Shown: one piece after another, positions 11,509 to 23,945 of the stretch
How the letters are laid out: each line of letters opens with the position of its first letter
Numbering within the stretch: position 1 is the stretch's first letter
Assembly (NCBI GenBank): GCA_015680685.1
Contig: MNCI01006151.1
Span: 782,748-846,747, forward strand
DNA from: Gnetum montanum
Lineage: Eukaryota; Streptophyta; Gnetopsida; Gnetales; Gnetaceae
Direction of reading: 5' to 3'
Length of the DNA stretch: 64,000 nt
The notes under the pieces: generated by a model
The model's input: the letters and a program-made list of their open reading frames with translations, nothing else
Databases searched by the model: none
What the model was told of the DNA's origin: nothing
Position numbers and translations under genes: made by a program

Positions 11509-12431
11509 CATGAACCATGATTTTTCAGGCTTCAATATTGGACCTACGATATCAGATCCATGATATCGAGTACATGATATCATAACCTAAATAACGATAT
11601 CGAGTACGCAATATCGTGACCTAAATAATGATATCAAATACATGATATCGTGACTCCTATGTGGGCCTATAAATACACATGTGAGTGCATGGGAAAGTCA
11701 GTTAGGAATTAGTTCTTAGTTAGGTAGTTTTTTAGTCATTTGTTAGTTCTTCTCAAACCTTTCTCCCAGTTCATGCCCGTAGTGTGATGATTGTAATTAT
11801 ATGGCACCTTTATTCAAGTGTGATGTACTTGGACACACTCATGACTACCAATAAAGATTGAGATTACTTCATCATTGCAGAATTCACTTAGTTTTATTTG
11901 TTTAATTATTATTTATTACTTTCATAATTAATATCTCTCACCCTCATTTTCTATCCCTGTTATTAATCACAAAATGAGTACAACTTAACCACGAGCATTT
12001 AAGTATGACTACTTGGTAACCCAGTAGTGTACCTAGGACATGTGCTTGGTAATCCTAGTGGTAGTGGTACATGAGGTCCAAGATGTGTATGGATGATTAA
12101 GGAATGAATACTCATTACACTTAAGCTAGCTTAGATTCTCTCCTCCCATTTCCTCATAGTTAGATTCTCTCTCTCTCTCCTCCTTAGTCCAATTAAAGTC
12201 ATTTTTCATTGCCTCTAGGAGTAGCACTAGTCTAGAACCACATCATACACCTCACTTTGGACTAAACCATACATGAAAACATAAATACTAGTCCAAGTGG
12301 GAAGATAGCGAAGTGTGATCAATGAGTAACTATCTAAATACCACAACTAGCCCATCTGCAGAGTTCGACCGGATCATGCATGAACACTCGTATTCGTATG
12401 GTTGAATGTAGGGGTACCTCACCACTCATCA
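11509..12431 (+). repeat. 5' LTR of A2
   Basis: The expected TGATGAATCATG start is mutated to TCATGAACCATG. It ends CACTCATCA. U3 has several GATATC words (11540-11650), TATAAATA is at 11668-11675, AATAAAGA lies near 11850 and a CT run near 12165. It pairs with 19599-20492. Confidence 0.9.
11973..12116 (+). other. U5 stem module of A2
   Basis: Outer arms AATGAGTA (11973-11980) and TACTCATT (12109-12116) are perfect complements. Inner arms CTTAA (11984-11988) and TTAAG (12097-12101) nest inside them. The framework words (acgagc, gtgta.gga, ggaat) are shared with the modules in Z and C, but the arm sequences differ. Confidence 0.65.
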
Positions 12432-12432
12432 T

Positions 12433-12450
12433 TGGTGTCATTTTCGGGGA
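12433..12450 (+). other. Primer-binding site of A2
   Basis: TGGTGTCATTTTCGGGGA directly follows the LTR. It matches the tRNA-Asp-type consensus at 13 of 18 positions. Confidence 0.6.
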
Positions 12451-12564
12451 TGGTGCTAGTTTTTTAGATTAGTTACATCATTCAAGATTGTTGTAACAAA
12501 GCCTTGACGATATACCTTTTCGAAAGAAAGTAATTGCAAATAAGTCACACAAAAATTCACAACA

Positions 12565-14600
12565 ATGTCTCTCTCACAAGACTATAATAATGCAACAACT
12601 AGTAAGGCAATTCATTGGAGAACCAATGAATTATATGATGATGAAGACAAAGTTGGGAGTACTCAATCTGATTCACGGGTCTCCTATGTACATAAACGAA
12701 GACAACATCATCCCAACTCACAAAATCATAACCTACCTAGTGACGATGAACCCCTACTGGCCACTAAGAGCCTAATGCATATACAAGAGGTTGTTTGCAT
12801 ATTCTGTAGGCATTTCAAGGAAAGCCATCTACCCAAGCTCGATTTAAACAACTTTCCCAACTTTTTAGGAGGCTATGATTTACATCCGCAACAACATTTA
12901 CGAGCCTTCTATAATTCTTGTGCATGGAACAACATTAATAATGGATGGCAAAAACTTAAGCTCTTTCCTATGACACTCGTTGGCCAAGAAAACGTATGGT
13001 ATAGGTCCTTAGGACAAAAATCAATTTGACATTGGCCAACAATGGTAGAACTCTTTAATGAAGGATATCAAACCTATGCAAGAGTGTTAGCCTTGAGGAG
13101 ACAAATCCAAGAATGGAAACAAGGATAACATGAACCCTTGGACATGGCCTTAGAAATATACTATTCATTGTTAAACAATTACCTAGGCCATGGATTCTCT
13201 AAGGAAAGGCTAATGTACCACATTATGGATGGGCTTCTTAATGAGACAAGGGAAACCCTAGGGATGTATGCCCAAGGTTAACTATACAAGCCATGAACCC
13301 GCCAATTCCAAGAGCTTATTAAGCAGGTAGCAAAAGAAGAACAAGAAATGGCTAAGTAGGGAAATGTTAAAAGCTCTCAATGGGACAAAAATCTTAGATT
13401 AGCAAAGGTCCATGATCGTAAAGAGGAGAAATCAACTCACCTCAAGGAGGTGGAATCATCTTTGCCAATACTACAATCACTAGATGAAATTGAGGCAAAG
13501 ATCAATAAGATGATGGAATGGATGCATGAAAAATGTGAAGAATATACCAACACTATTAGAGGTAGAACTAGATGAACCAAGAAGTAGGGTAGAACACCCT
13601 TAGACAATTGGAAAGAAGGTTTGAAGAGAATAAGAACTTAATTGCTAATCATACGTATCAATGTAAAATTTGCTTGTATGATCATCCCAAAAGTCAATGC
13701 CCAATCATGTCACATTTACATGAGCATTGGGGAAGAATGCTACATCTAGAGTTCATACAAAAATACTGTGTTCAATCATAGTGGCAAAAATCCCAGTCGT
13801 GGGGAAGGCCACCCTCAAACTGATCACACCCTTCATATCATCCGAACCTAAGTGCTTATCAGGTTCAACATCCTATTTTCCCAACCGAGTCAACATCTTC
13901 TATCTCACGACATTGTTATTATTCTCCTAAGTACTATCAACCCATGTCCTTTCCAATGCGATCACCACCTCATGTTCCTTACACTTCTCCTCACCCTCAA
14001 TATTTTCATCCTTCACCTCCTTCTACATTGCCACCAATTGTACCTGAGGGTTTTGCACCACAGCACCAACCCACGAATGTTACTTGTGCTACTACTGTCA
14101 ACCATAGTGTGAATCCTCCATAACATTAAAGGAGTCACTTCTTTAGTTATGACTGTAGAAAGGAACTGCATAGTTTTAAGATCACTGCATCCTCCAACTC
14201 ATCACAAGTTCAACACTGTGGTGCATCCTCCTCCTTGAACCCAACACCTCATGTTACCTTATCAAGGCCACCAATCAATACTCCAACAACTGTGCAGCCC
14301 AATGAATATAGCCACGTAGGGAGACATATCGATCCTTGCATACCATCTTATGGTCAAGGATGCCATAGTGGGTCAACTCTATATCAGTTGACTACATCTC
14401 ATAACTTTCCCCACTATGTCAACTTTAATATAGTGTGTGCACCTCAATTTGGGTACATTCCAACCATGACACCAAAAGATACCCAGTGGTTTGGATATGA
14501 TTGGGTCCCAATATTTCCAAACTTCTTGGATCCAAACCTTTCATTTATTAATTCTAGTCATGCTCAACGGTTTATTCATGGGAGATACTCCCCATTCTAA
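12565..14600 (+). pseudogene. gag: gag of element A2 (broken)
   Basis: Gag polyprotein with the same core as the other elements. The block DDEPLLATKSLMHIQEVV is followed by PKLDLNNFPNFLGGYD, then an AFYNSC and GWQKLKLFPMTL segment. The start ATG 12565 opens a 154-codon frame. A stop replaces a codon after GQKSI, and the frame later shifts. A zinc-knuckle-like segment near 13660-13710 reads CKICLYDHPKSQC (CX2CX3HX4C). The C-terminal part (14235-14600) is rich in Pro, Thr and aromatic residues and ends in a stop at 14600, after which no protease follows. Gag in B, C, D and E instead runs on into protease. Confidence 0.75.
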
Positions 14601-16030
14601 TGAGTAGAATTAATAGATTTTTTTCCTTTTCTTTGATTTTACAATTTTTTGTCTTCCAGTTTTTCATCTTTTAATTTTTTTGGTTTTATCTTTTTATTGG
14701 TTGTTTCATCTCTTTATTTATTTTTTTATCTTTTTATCTTTTTATGAGTAATCTCATCTATGAATAAAACATTCATGTGACTCGTTGGTTGAGGTGTTGT
14801 TCTTTGCTATCAAATCTCAAGTAACTAATTATTTGGATAGCGAGCCCATCACATCCACCCAACTATTCTATTAATAAGAGGTTCTACTATGGGTACGATG
14901 ATATCCTTAACATCATTAAAAATTAAAGTAATTTTGTGCTCATTATGCCCAAAGTGAAAAATGATGGACTAAGAGGGAATGGCCAGGGTGTGACATCAAG
15001 GGGACTTGTGGATTCTCTTTGGTAACATCTGTAGGAGTTACCATGCAGCCTGGGTGTACTAAGATCCTTGTAGTTCTAACAAAAAATGGGAGTAAGAGTA
15101 TTAAAGGCACCTAATAAAGAAAACCAATGCTATTATAGGGGGATCCCATTGGAAAGACATGCACCCATGCCTGAAGGTAGGTGGCTCCTCTAGATTACGC
15201 ATCAAAAAAAAAATAAAGAGAGAAGAGAAAGTGTGCCAATGCGACCAGACAAAAACAAATGTGCTGCAAAGAAATTTCAAATCACTCCTCCCTTGAACAA
15301 AATGCCAAGTGATCATACACCTTTCTATCATGGTGCTCTTATGGTTGTCCATCATTGGATGAAACAATGCGATGTTACTAATTGGAAGAATGGACTTGGT
15401 CTTGATTTTGGAGCGATGGGCTAATGACACATTAATCATGCCCTACACTCAAGATTCATTGTGCCCTAGGTTAGTTACCTTATGTTCCAATTTCTACAAT
15501 CGCTTCTACAATTTGCCTCATCTCGTTGTTCATGTATTTGTGACTTGTGTCTTGTGTAGAATTGAATTCATACCTCATCATGATGGTATCTACATGTGTG
15601 TGTTTTGTGGAACTAGTGTGAATTACATTTAACCATTTTAGTGCCTACAAACATTTTCAAGTATGGTCACATAAGGGCATCATAGGTAGGAACTTGCTTT
15701 GGGGAGGACCCACTTACGTAACCTTTGTAATTTGCACTCATTGCACATCATCACCACATCATTTTATACCCTCCGAGTACTTCATTACCAACGTATTCTT
15801 TTCCTTATCATCCCTCTAATTCAAAAATTCCTATGTACCAACACATGTCCTTTCTCCTCATCCTATTCATGAATTTTATTGTCAAATTCTACCCCATTAT
15901 ACCTTTTGTGCCTTCCAATCTATTTCATGTTACCATGAACCTCTCAAATTAACCTCAAATCCTTCATTTTTGGCCTTATAATTTCAAAAATTCATCAATT
16001 TTATTAAGTAACCTATTTTAAATAGGCTAT

Positions 16031-16118
16031 GATATCAGGTACCTGATATCAGGTCAGATGCGATATCAGGGCCAAACTATTGCATATGCGATATCCTGTC
16101 AACAAAAACTATATATAT
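16031..16118 (+). promoter_or_regulatory. Internal GATATC array and TATA box upstream of ORF2
   Basis: Four GATATC words lie at 16031, 16045, 16062 and 16090. The first two form a perfect 20-bp palindrome, GATATCAGGTACCTGATATC (16031-16050). TATATATAT follows at 16110-16118. This copies the U3 layout of the LTRs but lies inside the element, about 0.5 kb before ORF2. Its use as an ORF2 promoter is inferred. Confidence 0.5.
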
Positions 16119-16611
16119 GGACCCCCCCACCCTACGCATGTCAACATAATTTTCAACTGTTCACATGGGGGGAGTTTCAAATTTTCTCCACAAACTTGCT
16201 AACTTGTGTGCCTCTCATCCAACAACCCTAACTTAATCACTAACACTCCAATTTCCATTCTGATCGAACCTATCTGACCCTGGAGTGTTTAGCTTAGTCA
16301 TGGGGGAAGGGTACATTCTCAGTTGTGCATAAATTTTCTGAAATTCATCATCACCTAAAGGATACTATAAAGGGTAATTGACCATCAAAATGTTAAACAT
16401 GTTGCCAAAATCAATTTTATCTCTTCACCCATACTAGAGAGTTAAATTTTGAAGCCACCTAATCAAATTGGGCCCAAGATCAAACTTTTAGGGGAAATTT
16501 CCATAAAATTTCCTAACTCTAAATCACACAAAACAAGAAGCAAACCAATTAAAGGAAAAATGTAAGGTATAAATCAAATTTTGTAAGCAACATTTCTAAT
16601 AATCGGCCCCA

Positions 16612-16622
16612 TGTGATTGCAG
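16612..16622 (+). promoter_or_regulatory. Intron-acceptor-like site before ORF2
   Basis: TGTGATTGCAG directly precedes the ATG of ORF2. Near-identical words occur in the 3' spacer of B (near 25553) and D (near 48344), and weaker ones in C (near 36615) and E (near 58042). The position fits expression of a downstream ORF from a spliced RNA. No donor was proved. Confidence 0.4.
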
Positions 16623-19411
16623 ATGGCCCCTAAACATGAACAAGGAGGACCCTCCCAAGGTATGTCCAAATGACCAAGGAGAGGCAGAGACCAAGCATCT
16701 CCTGAGGAACATGCAGAGTAGGAGGCACAATCATTCAGCATTCATCAAGATCCTCCTACTACTGTGTAATCGGGACATGCAGAAGGACGAGCGGTTGAAG
16801 CACTTGAATAGGGACAACATCTCATGTTGTCCCCAGAATGTGTGTAGGAAATCCATGAAAGGTCCATGCCAGCAATTGTGATTATGGAACTAAACTTTGG
16901 ACCTTTCGTAGAGTTCACTCCTAAAGCTATTAGGGACCAACTTAAAGGGTCCTCATTATGGCGTGTCCTCTCTAAAAGTGGTGCCTGGTACTTAGGAGAG
17001 ACATACCAATTTTGGCACAATAAAGAAGAAGGCAGCACAGTTAACATTAGTGGTGTGTCTATAGATTTTTCTACTAAGGCCATTTTGAAAGTGTTGAATC
17101 TTCTGAATACAAGGCCAAAAGTTACTCACCTACCCACTCGCTCCGATGCTGATGCATGAAAAATTTGGTTGAAAAGGACGTATGGAAAGGAAGAAAAGAC
17201 ATATGGAGAATTGATGCTTGAAGAAAGAATATATTTCAAGATTGGTACTTATCACATCTTCCCCACAAAAGGATTAAACAGAATCTCCTTGTATGCAGCC
17301 AGAGGAAGTGCTATATTGATGGGTAAGGTTAATGCTAACCTACCCCACTTATACCTTATGGAGATTCTGAGGCTGTTTGAGGAACAAAAGATAGGGAAGT
17401 TTGCATTGCCCTTTCCCTATCTCATTAAGAAGCTATGTAGACATGATGGAATTTTGGGGTACACCAATGACATCCCCAGAAAGGCCCAAAATGCTTCATT
17501 TGCTAAATTGTTGAAGCCACCAACCCCAAGAAAAAGTGCTATTGAGACACTGGAGCTAGAATAAGAATAGATGATGGGGCCCACTACAACTCAAACTACA
17601 GGGCCTAGCCAACTCCCAAGCACAAGGCCCAATCAACAACAAGAAGCAGGGCCTAACACAAGCCAACAAGACCAATCATCACCACCATCGTAGGATTATC
17701 AACCGTCAATGAGCCATCTCAGGGCCATCGTTGAGATGGTCATTTGGGAAAGTCGTGATGATGCCAATCTCTTTTGGGTCATCGACAAGGCCATACAACC
17801 CATAGTTTCTATAGATCGTGCATGGGGTGAGGTGTCCATTCAAATAGGAGAAGGGAAGACACATTGGTTACAACAAATTTTAGGGAACATTGCATCTTTC
17901 CAAGTGCAATTAGAAACTAATGAAGGGGCCACAATAGTGATCATGCAACACCAAGATGTAGCGGGAGCCACCGAAGTGGTCACAGATCACATCAAAGAGT
18001 CCTTCAATGTTCCTGTTGCATCATTGGCAGATTTCATAGGAGCACATGATGCTCAAACTTTGGTTCGTCCCTTAATGACTCCTGCAAAGCATGAGGATGT
18101 TCTTGATCGATTGCTATAGATAAGACAAGTAATGACATCCTTGTTTGAGATCTCACAAGATGTCATAGCAACTTAATCAAACCTCATCTCCACCAAGGGG
18201 AAGTTGGTCATGGAAGAGATCAGGGCCAAGCATGTGGAGGCAGAGTTGGAAAGACTCCAAAAGAAGCTCATTACCCTGCAAGCTACACAACGGGACCCAT
18301 CTTAATTCATTCCCACAGACCAATTGGAATATTTCAAAATCGAGCAACTCAATAAATTATTAGCAAATAATGAAAAGGTGGCAGAGGAGAAAGAGAAGGT
18401 CGATTGGGATGCTTCCAAGGCACAAGCACAAACATACGTGCATGCCAAAGCACTCAAGGTCTTACAAGAAGAGAATAAACAACTTATCACGAATAATCTT
18501 TGGTTGACCACTATGGAGAAACAAAAGAATATTCTCAAAAGAAATTTCAGTAGCTACGAGAACAGTTAGTCAAAATCAACCAAGACATGAATCACTTGGC
18601 CAAAGAGAATTGAACCCTCTTAATGGAAGAGGTACGCACAATCTGTCAGAAGATGGTCATTGAAATAAGTGCATAGCAAAACGAGGCTAAGTGACATGAA
18701 AAGTTAAAAGAACACTTTAGAGACTAGGTGGGGATGTACAAGTAAGTCATCGAAAAGAAAATCTGTATGGCCAAGGCCCACATTAATACCTTCAATGCTC
18801 AACACATTGATTGGCGAGCCATATTGGATACATATGCATTCGTCAACTAGGAAAAGCTAAAAAGCTGAGACTTGTAGGTATAGGATCTTACAAAGTACAT
18901 AGAATTGACAAACCTAGAGTATGCCAATTTAGCCATGTTAATAGTAGGATGCCCAAGAATAGAGCTAGAGAAGCAGGTAGCTACCACCTATGCCAAATAT
19001 GAAACCAAATTTGTGGAGCATAAGAAAACATTGCAAAGACTAGAAGTTGCAAATTCTAAGTTAGAGGTGGTTAAGGCTAGCTACCAAGGATAGAAATATG
19101 TCACGGCAGACTTGGCTTGATAACTTACAGATTAGTAAGACTACAAGGATAAAGCCAGAGCCTACGAGAAGTAACTATGGCTATTTGTAGCCTAGTACGC
19201 CAAGGCAAATCAGATGTTCCTGCAACTGCCATGTCCATGGGAAGTGTCAACTTCATCAAACATTAGGGCATTAGTGTGGATGGCACATGACCCTTGAACT
19301 GAAGAGGAAAAGCTCAAGGTACTCCTTTAGAGCCACTAGATCCCAAAACCTGGAGCATAAGACAAGGGGAAGCGACCCATGGAGGAGCCACCACCACTTG
19401 GAACCACATGA
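16623..19411 (+). pseudogene. ORF2 of A2: plant retroelement-associated protein with coiled coil (broken)
   Basis: A second long coding region of about 930 codons, not part of gag or pol. From ATG 16623 (MAPKHEQGG) one frame can be followed to about 18570 across in-frame stops, and a frameshift lies before 18905. The first third contains VNISGVSIDFS, GTYHIFPTKGLNRISLYAARG and LPFPYLIKKLCRHDGI. This resembles the domain labelled putative plant transposon protein in plant retroelements (from memory; no search run). A spacer rich in Pro and Gln follows, then Glu/Lys-rich coiled coil (about 18240-19100). It ends PPPLGTT then stop, at the same place as in element F. It lies where Athila elements carry an extra ORF, but I see no signal peptide or membrane segment. 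Function unknown. Confidence 0.65.
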
Positions 19412-19585
19412 GTTCCAATAAAATTTTGTAATTAAAATTTTGTGTTCATGTCCCAATTTTGTTGTATTTAATTCCCCACTATAGCATGAATAAATTCCTA
19501 GTTCATCAATAATCCCATACCTATCCACTATGTAATTAATTGGACTTGTTCTCATTTTTTTTAACTCAAGGACAAGTTTTTATTC

Positions 19586-19598
19586 AGTTGTGGGGGTA
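19586..19598 (+). other. Polypurine-tract position of A2
   Basis: AGTTGTGGGGGTA immediately precedes the 3' LTR. It corresponds to AGTCATGGGGGTA in B, C, D and E, where plus-strand priming is expected. Confidence 0.6.
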
Positions 19599-20492
19599 TG
19601 ATGAATCATGATTTTTCAAGCTCTGATATTGGACCCGCGATATCAGATCCATGATATCAAGTATGTGATATCATGACCTAAATAATGATATCAGATACAT
19701 GATATCGTGATTCCTATGTGGGCCTATAAATACACATGTGGGTGCATGGGAAAGCTATTTAGGAATTAGTTCTTATTTAGTTTGTTTGTTTTTAAGTCAT
19801 TTATTAGTTCTTCTTAACCCTTTCTCCTAGTGCATGCCTCTAGTGTGATGATTGTAATTATACGACACCTTTATTCGAGTGTGACGTACTTGGACACGTA
19901 CATGATTGGCAATAAAGATCAAGATTACTTCATCATTGCAGCATTCACTTAGTTTTAGTTGTTTAGTTATTATTTATTTCTTTTGCAATGAATATCTCTC
20001 ACCCTCATTTCCTATCCCTATTATTAATCATGGAATGAGTACGACTTAACCATGAGCATTTAAGTGTGACTACTTGGTAACCCAGTAGTGTACCTAGGAC
20101 ATGCGCTTGGTAATCCTAGTGGTAGTGGTACATGAGGTCCAAGATGTGTACGGATAATTAAGGAATGAATACTCATCACACTTAAGCTAGCTTAGATTCT
20201 CTCCTTCCATTTCCTCGTAGTTAGATTCTCTCTCTCTCTCTTCCTTAGTCCAATTAAAGTTATTTTCCATTGCCTCTAGGAGTAGCACTAGTTTAGAACC
20301 ACATCATACACCTCACTCTAGACTAAACCATATATGGCAACATAAATACTAGTCCAGGTGGGAAGACAACGAACTGTGATCAATGAGTAACTATCTAGAT
20401 ACCACAACTAGCCTGTCTGCGGAGTTCAACTAGATCATGTGTGAACACTTGTATTCATATGGTTGAGTGTAGGGGTACCTCACCACTCATCA
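19599..20492 (+). repeat. 3' LTR of A2
   Basis: It starts TGATGAATCATG, ends CACTCATCA and is followed by CTATT. GATATC words, TATAAATA, the poly(A) region and the CT run occur in the same order as in the 5' LTR. The stem arms near 20033 and 20170 are slightly more degraded. Confidence 0.9.
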
Positions 20493-20763
20493 CTATTCCA
20501 TTGGAACTCATGAAAGACATTATGATCACTATCTATGGATGGTCTTATCCTATTGATTTCCTGGTAATCAAGGTGGATAACTACAAAGGGGACTTTCCAA
20601 TCATCATGGGAAGGGCATGGATAAGCACTATTCATGCAAGAATGCACATAAGAAATATTTCCCTAGATATATCTAAGGAAAATTCTTTCAAAAAGATTAA
20701 GAAGAAGCAAGTTTCTTGCATTACATATAGCAATATAGGGTGCAATTGCATGCATAAACTCTA
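20493..20763 (+). pseudogene. Aspartic protease of B, C-terminal half
   Basis: Resumes the protease interrupted at 11508. The frame contains MKDIMITIYGWSYPIDFLVI and GDFPIIMGRAW, which match the protease C-terminal half in C (34501), D (43247) and E. Removing A2 and one CTATT copy restores continuity with the N-terminal half. Confidence 0.75.
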
Positions 20764-20989
20764 ATATGTAAAAAAAGCATCCATTTCCACATGCAAGTAC
20801 TATGCACCAAAAGAAGATATTCAAAGATGTCTATATGCAGCAGCCACAAAACAAGAGGGCACCTAGTGGCTAACTGCTAATTTTGAAAGTAGCAAACTTT
20901 GCATGGAACCTACCGAGAGCCTAACATGCACATATGTCGTAGGAATGGATGAACTATAGCAAGTTCATCACTAACTCTTTAAAAATGTA

Positions 20990-23945
20990 AATGATAATAC
21001 TTATTGGGAAGAGTTGAAAATTCCTAAAAATTTTAAATAAGAATCCCTTTAGTTAAAAACTCTATCTACCAGCATGGAATATGCATTCTTAAGAAATGGG
21101 AAGCTGGTAATAATCAATGCAAATCTTGATCTAGAATGAAAATAGATGATATTGAATGTGGTTGAAAAATGATCAGCAGCCTTTGCTTGGTCATATATCA
21201 AACTCATAGGGATTGATCCTAGGATATGCAAGCATCGTATCTACACTGATCTAGCCATAAAACCAAAAATGTAGCCATAGAGGTGATTGAATCCCAAACT
21301 AAACTAGATCATCAAGGAGGGAATCAAACAACTCCTCAAGGTAGGTTTCATCCATCCCATTGTAGATAGTGAGTGGGTTAGTCCACTTGTGATTGTGCCA
21401 AAGAAAGGTGGCAAGTGGTAGGTCTACATTTATTTTTGGCTATTGAACATGGCAACATTCAAGGATCATTTTTCATTATCATTCGTTGATCAAGTGTTAG
21501 ACATCATATCTAGGCATTGTTATTATAGTTTTTTGGATGGTTATAGTGGTTATAACCAAATCCAAATCTTGCTAGAGGACCAACCCAAAATGACATTCAC
21601 AAGTTCCTAGGGAACCTTTGCATATCTAAAGATGCCTTTTAGTCTATGCAATTATTTTGCTACATTCTAACACCTAGTCCTTAGCATTTTTCAATAGTAG
21701 ATTGGTAGTAGGATAGAAGTCTTTATGGATGATTTCTCCACCTATGGAGCTACATTTGAGCAAGCCTTGAACCACCTTGAGTAAGTACTAAAAATATGTG
21801 TTAAAAAAAATCTATGGCTCAATTAGAAAAATTCATATGATGGTCTAGGAGGGCATTGTATTGAAGCATTGAATCTCACAAGCAGAAATTGAGGTAGACC
21901 CTGAAAAAATAAGGATCATCCAAAGAGTTACCCACTAACTAGAAATTTTCAAATATGTTTGATCATTCCTTGGACACACTATCTACTATTGATGATTCAT
22001 AGAGAATTTCTCTAAGATCATAAAATCATTGGGTAAGCTAACAAAGAAACATGCTCCATTTGTTTGGACCAAGGAATGTGATAAGGCATTCCAATGGCTA
22101 ATGGAGAAAATTGTAGAAAATCCAATTCTATAGGCACATGACTGGTCTAGACCATTTCATGTTATGACAGATGCATCAAATTATTCTTTGAAGGTTGTGC
22201 TTATGTAGTTGGATGATAAGAAACATCCATATTACAACCACTACACTAGTTGAAGCATTGTGGGTACACAATTAAACTACACCATCATAGAAAAAATTAA
22301 TGATAATGATGTTTGCTCTAGAAAAAATTAGGCATTATGTGCTTGGATACAAAGTGTTTGTGCACCCAGAGCATAGTGTAATCTACTTCTTGATGAATAA
22401 GCCAACAATGAGCCCTTATGTCATACGGTGATTAGTGATCTTACAGGAATTCAATCTTACAATGCTACATCGAAAAGGAATGGAGAATGTGGTCACTAAA
22501 CACTTGTCTCAGTTGTGATGGGACAACAAGGAGGATGAAAGCCTAGTATCTGATCTATTTTTTGATGAACTCCTCTTTGTCAAGGTGATAACTAAACAAT
22601 TGTCCACTAAGCCTAAATGGTATGATGCCATTCTCACTTATCTTCTTACTCAGGAGATTCCATAAGGATTGGACCATCGAAAGAAACAATAGTTTCTTCA
22701 CTAGGTAAAATGCTTCATGGAGATCAACAGACACCTCTACAAGGTATGCACTAATGGCCTGGTTCGTTGGTATGTCCCTAATTCCAATCAACTGAGCATT
22801 CTCCAAGATGCTCATGAAAGTCCTAATAGAGGACACTATGCTGAGAGATGCATGACCATTAAAATCCTGATGGCATGGTATTATTGGCCAACAATCTTTA
22901 GAGATTTCCACCAATATGTCCACTCTTGTGAATGCTACCAACGAGATGGTGGAATGATTGCTCAAATGAAGGAACCTCAATAGTGGATCCAACAATTGAA
23001 ACCCTTCGACATTTGGAGCATTAATTTCATGGGTCCCATCATGCCCATGTTAAATGGAAAGGCATACGTCATAGTTGTTGTTGACTATTATATGAAATGG
23101 GTAGAAGTAGCAACCATCACTGACTATACATCTTCTACTGCTACTTAGTTTTTACAACAAAATGTTGTAAATAGGTTTGGTGTGCCACATGCATTAATTT
23201 CTAACAATGAAACCCACTTTATAGGTACTACCTTTCAAAAACTCATGCAATGTTTGGGGGTTGAACATAAAACAACAACACCCTACCATACCTAAGCCAA
23301 TGGTCAAGCTAAGGTTACCAATAGGGAAATCACAAAGATCCTAATGAGAACTATCAACAAATATAGGAAAGACTGGGGCATAAAACTCAATGATGCCCTT
23401 TGGGCTTACTACTCAACATGGAAACTTCCTATAAGCTATTCTCCTTGTGAGCTTGTGCATGGAAAATTACCAACACTTCCTATTTAATCCAAGCTCCATA
23501 GACTTTCAATAGCCTATCACTTGAACTTGATTTAAGTTTAGCACAAACAGAAAGATTAATGAATCTTAATTTGCTAGACAAAAATGGATTAGTGGCCCTA
23601 TTATCTAATGAGCTACATAAGATATTCAACAAAAAGTGCCATGATCTTAAAATTAGGAAAGTCAAATTTCAATTGAGAGATAAGGCCTCTACTAGAACCC
23701 CACACATGTACTTCAATGAACTAAGTTCCAAAATTTGTGAGAAAGATCTTATATAATTTATGAAACTTTTTCTTTTGAAGCCATGATGATATACAAACTT
23801 GAAAGCCCAAATAAGAAATAACTAGTCAACATACAACAAGTCAAACCTTTCCACAAGCCTAAGCAAGCCAGTGCTACAAATGCCTCATTGGATGAACAAC
23901 TACGCTCAATTTTTTGAATCTCCTTCTTTCAACTTAGTTGTGGGG
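20990..23945 (+). pseudogene. pol: RT, RNase H and integrase of element B (broken)
   Basis: Pol polyprotein remnant. RT (about 21300-21990) has a PKKGGKW segment, DGYSGYNQIQI and the catalytic VFMDDF motif at 21719-21736. RNase H (about 22130-22500) starts at PFHVMTDASNY. The integrase zinc region (about 22800-22960) contains GHYAERCMTIKILMAWYYWP. The integrase core (about 23000-23350) has D-to-N changes in the first two catalytic positions (INFMGP, SNNETHF). The tail ends near AGTTGTGGGGGAGATGG (23936). Many stops are present. D carries the better copy. Confidence 0.85.

Larger units (their letters stand above)
14601..16622 (+). other. Spacer of A2 between gag and ORF2
   Basis: Non-coding spacer that parallels the post-pol spacer of B, C, D and E. 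It has a T-rich stretch (about 14610-14760), a middle block near 15110-15190 and a GGGGAGGACCCACTTACGTA block near 15700. It contains a GATATC array with TATA box (16031-16118), the motif AGTCATGGGGG (16296-16306) and ends in an acceptor-like TGTGATTGCAG. Short ORFs inside it have no recognisable content. Confidence 0.6.
11509..20492 (+). mobile_element. Nested pol-less LTR retrotransposon A2 (gag plus ORF2)
   Basis: A complete 8984-bp element inside the protease of B, with a perfect target duplication CTATT at 11504-11508 and 20493-20497. Order: 5' LTR, primer site, gag (12565-14600), 2-kb spacer, ORF2 (16623-19411), polypurine-like tract, 3' LTR. No protease, RT, RNase H or integrase is visible, so it must have relied on proteins supplied in trans. 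Element F on the right edge has the same organisation. Both ORFs are broken by stops and frameshifts. Confidence 0.9.

Noticed and set aside
16623-19411. ORF2 as a retroviral-type envelope protein
   Set aside because: Its position fits an env-like ORF, but I see no signal peptide, membrane anchor or cleavage site; coiled coil alone is not enough.
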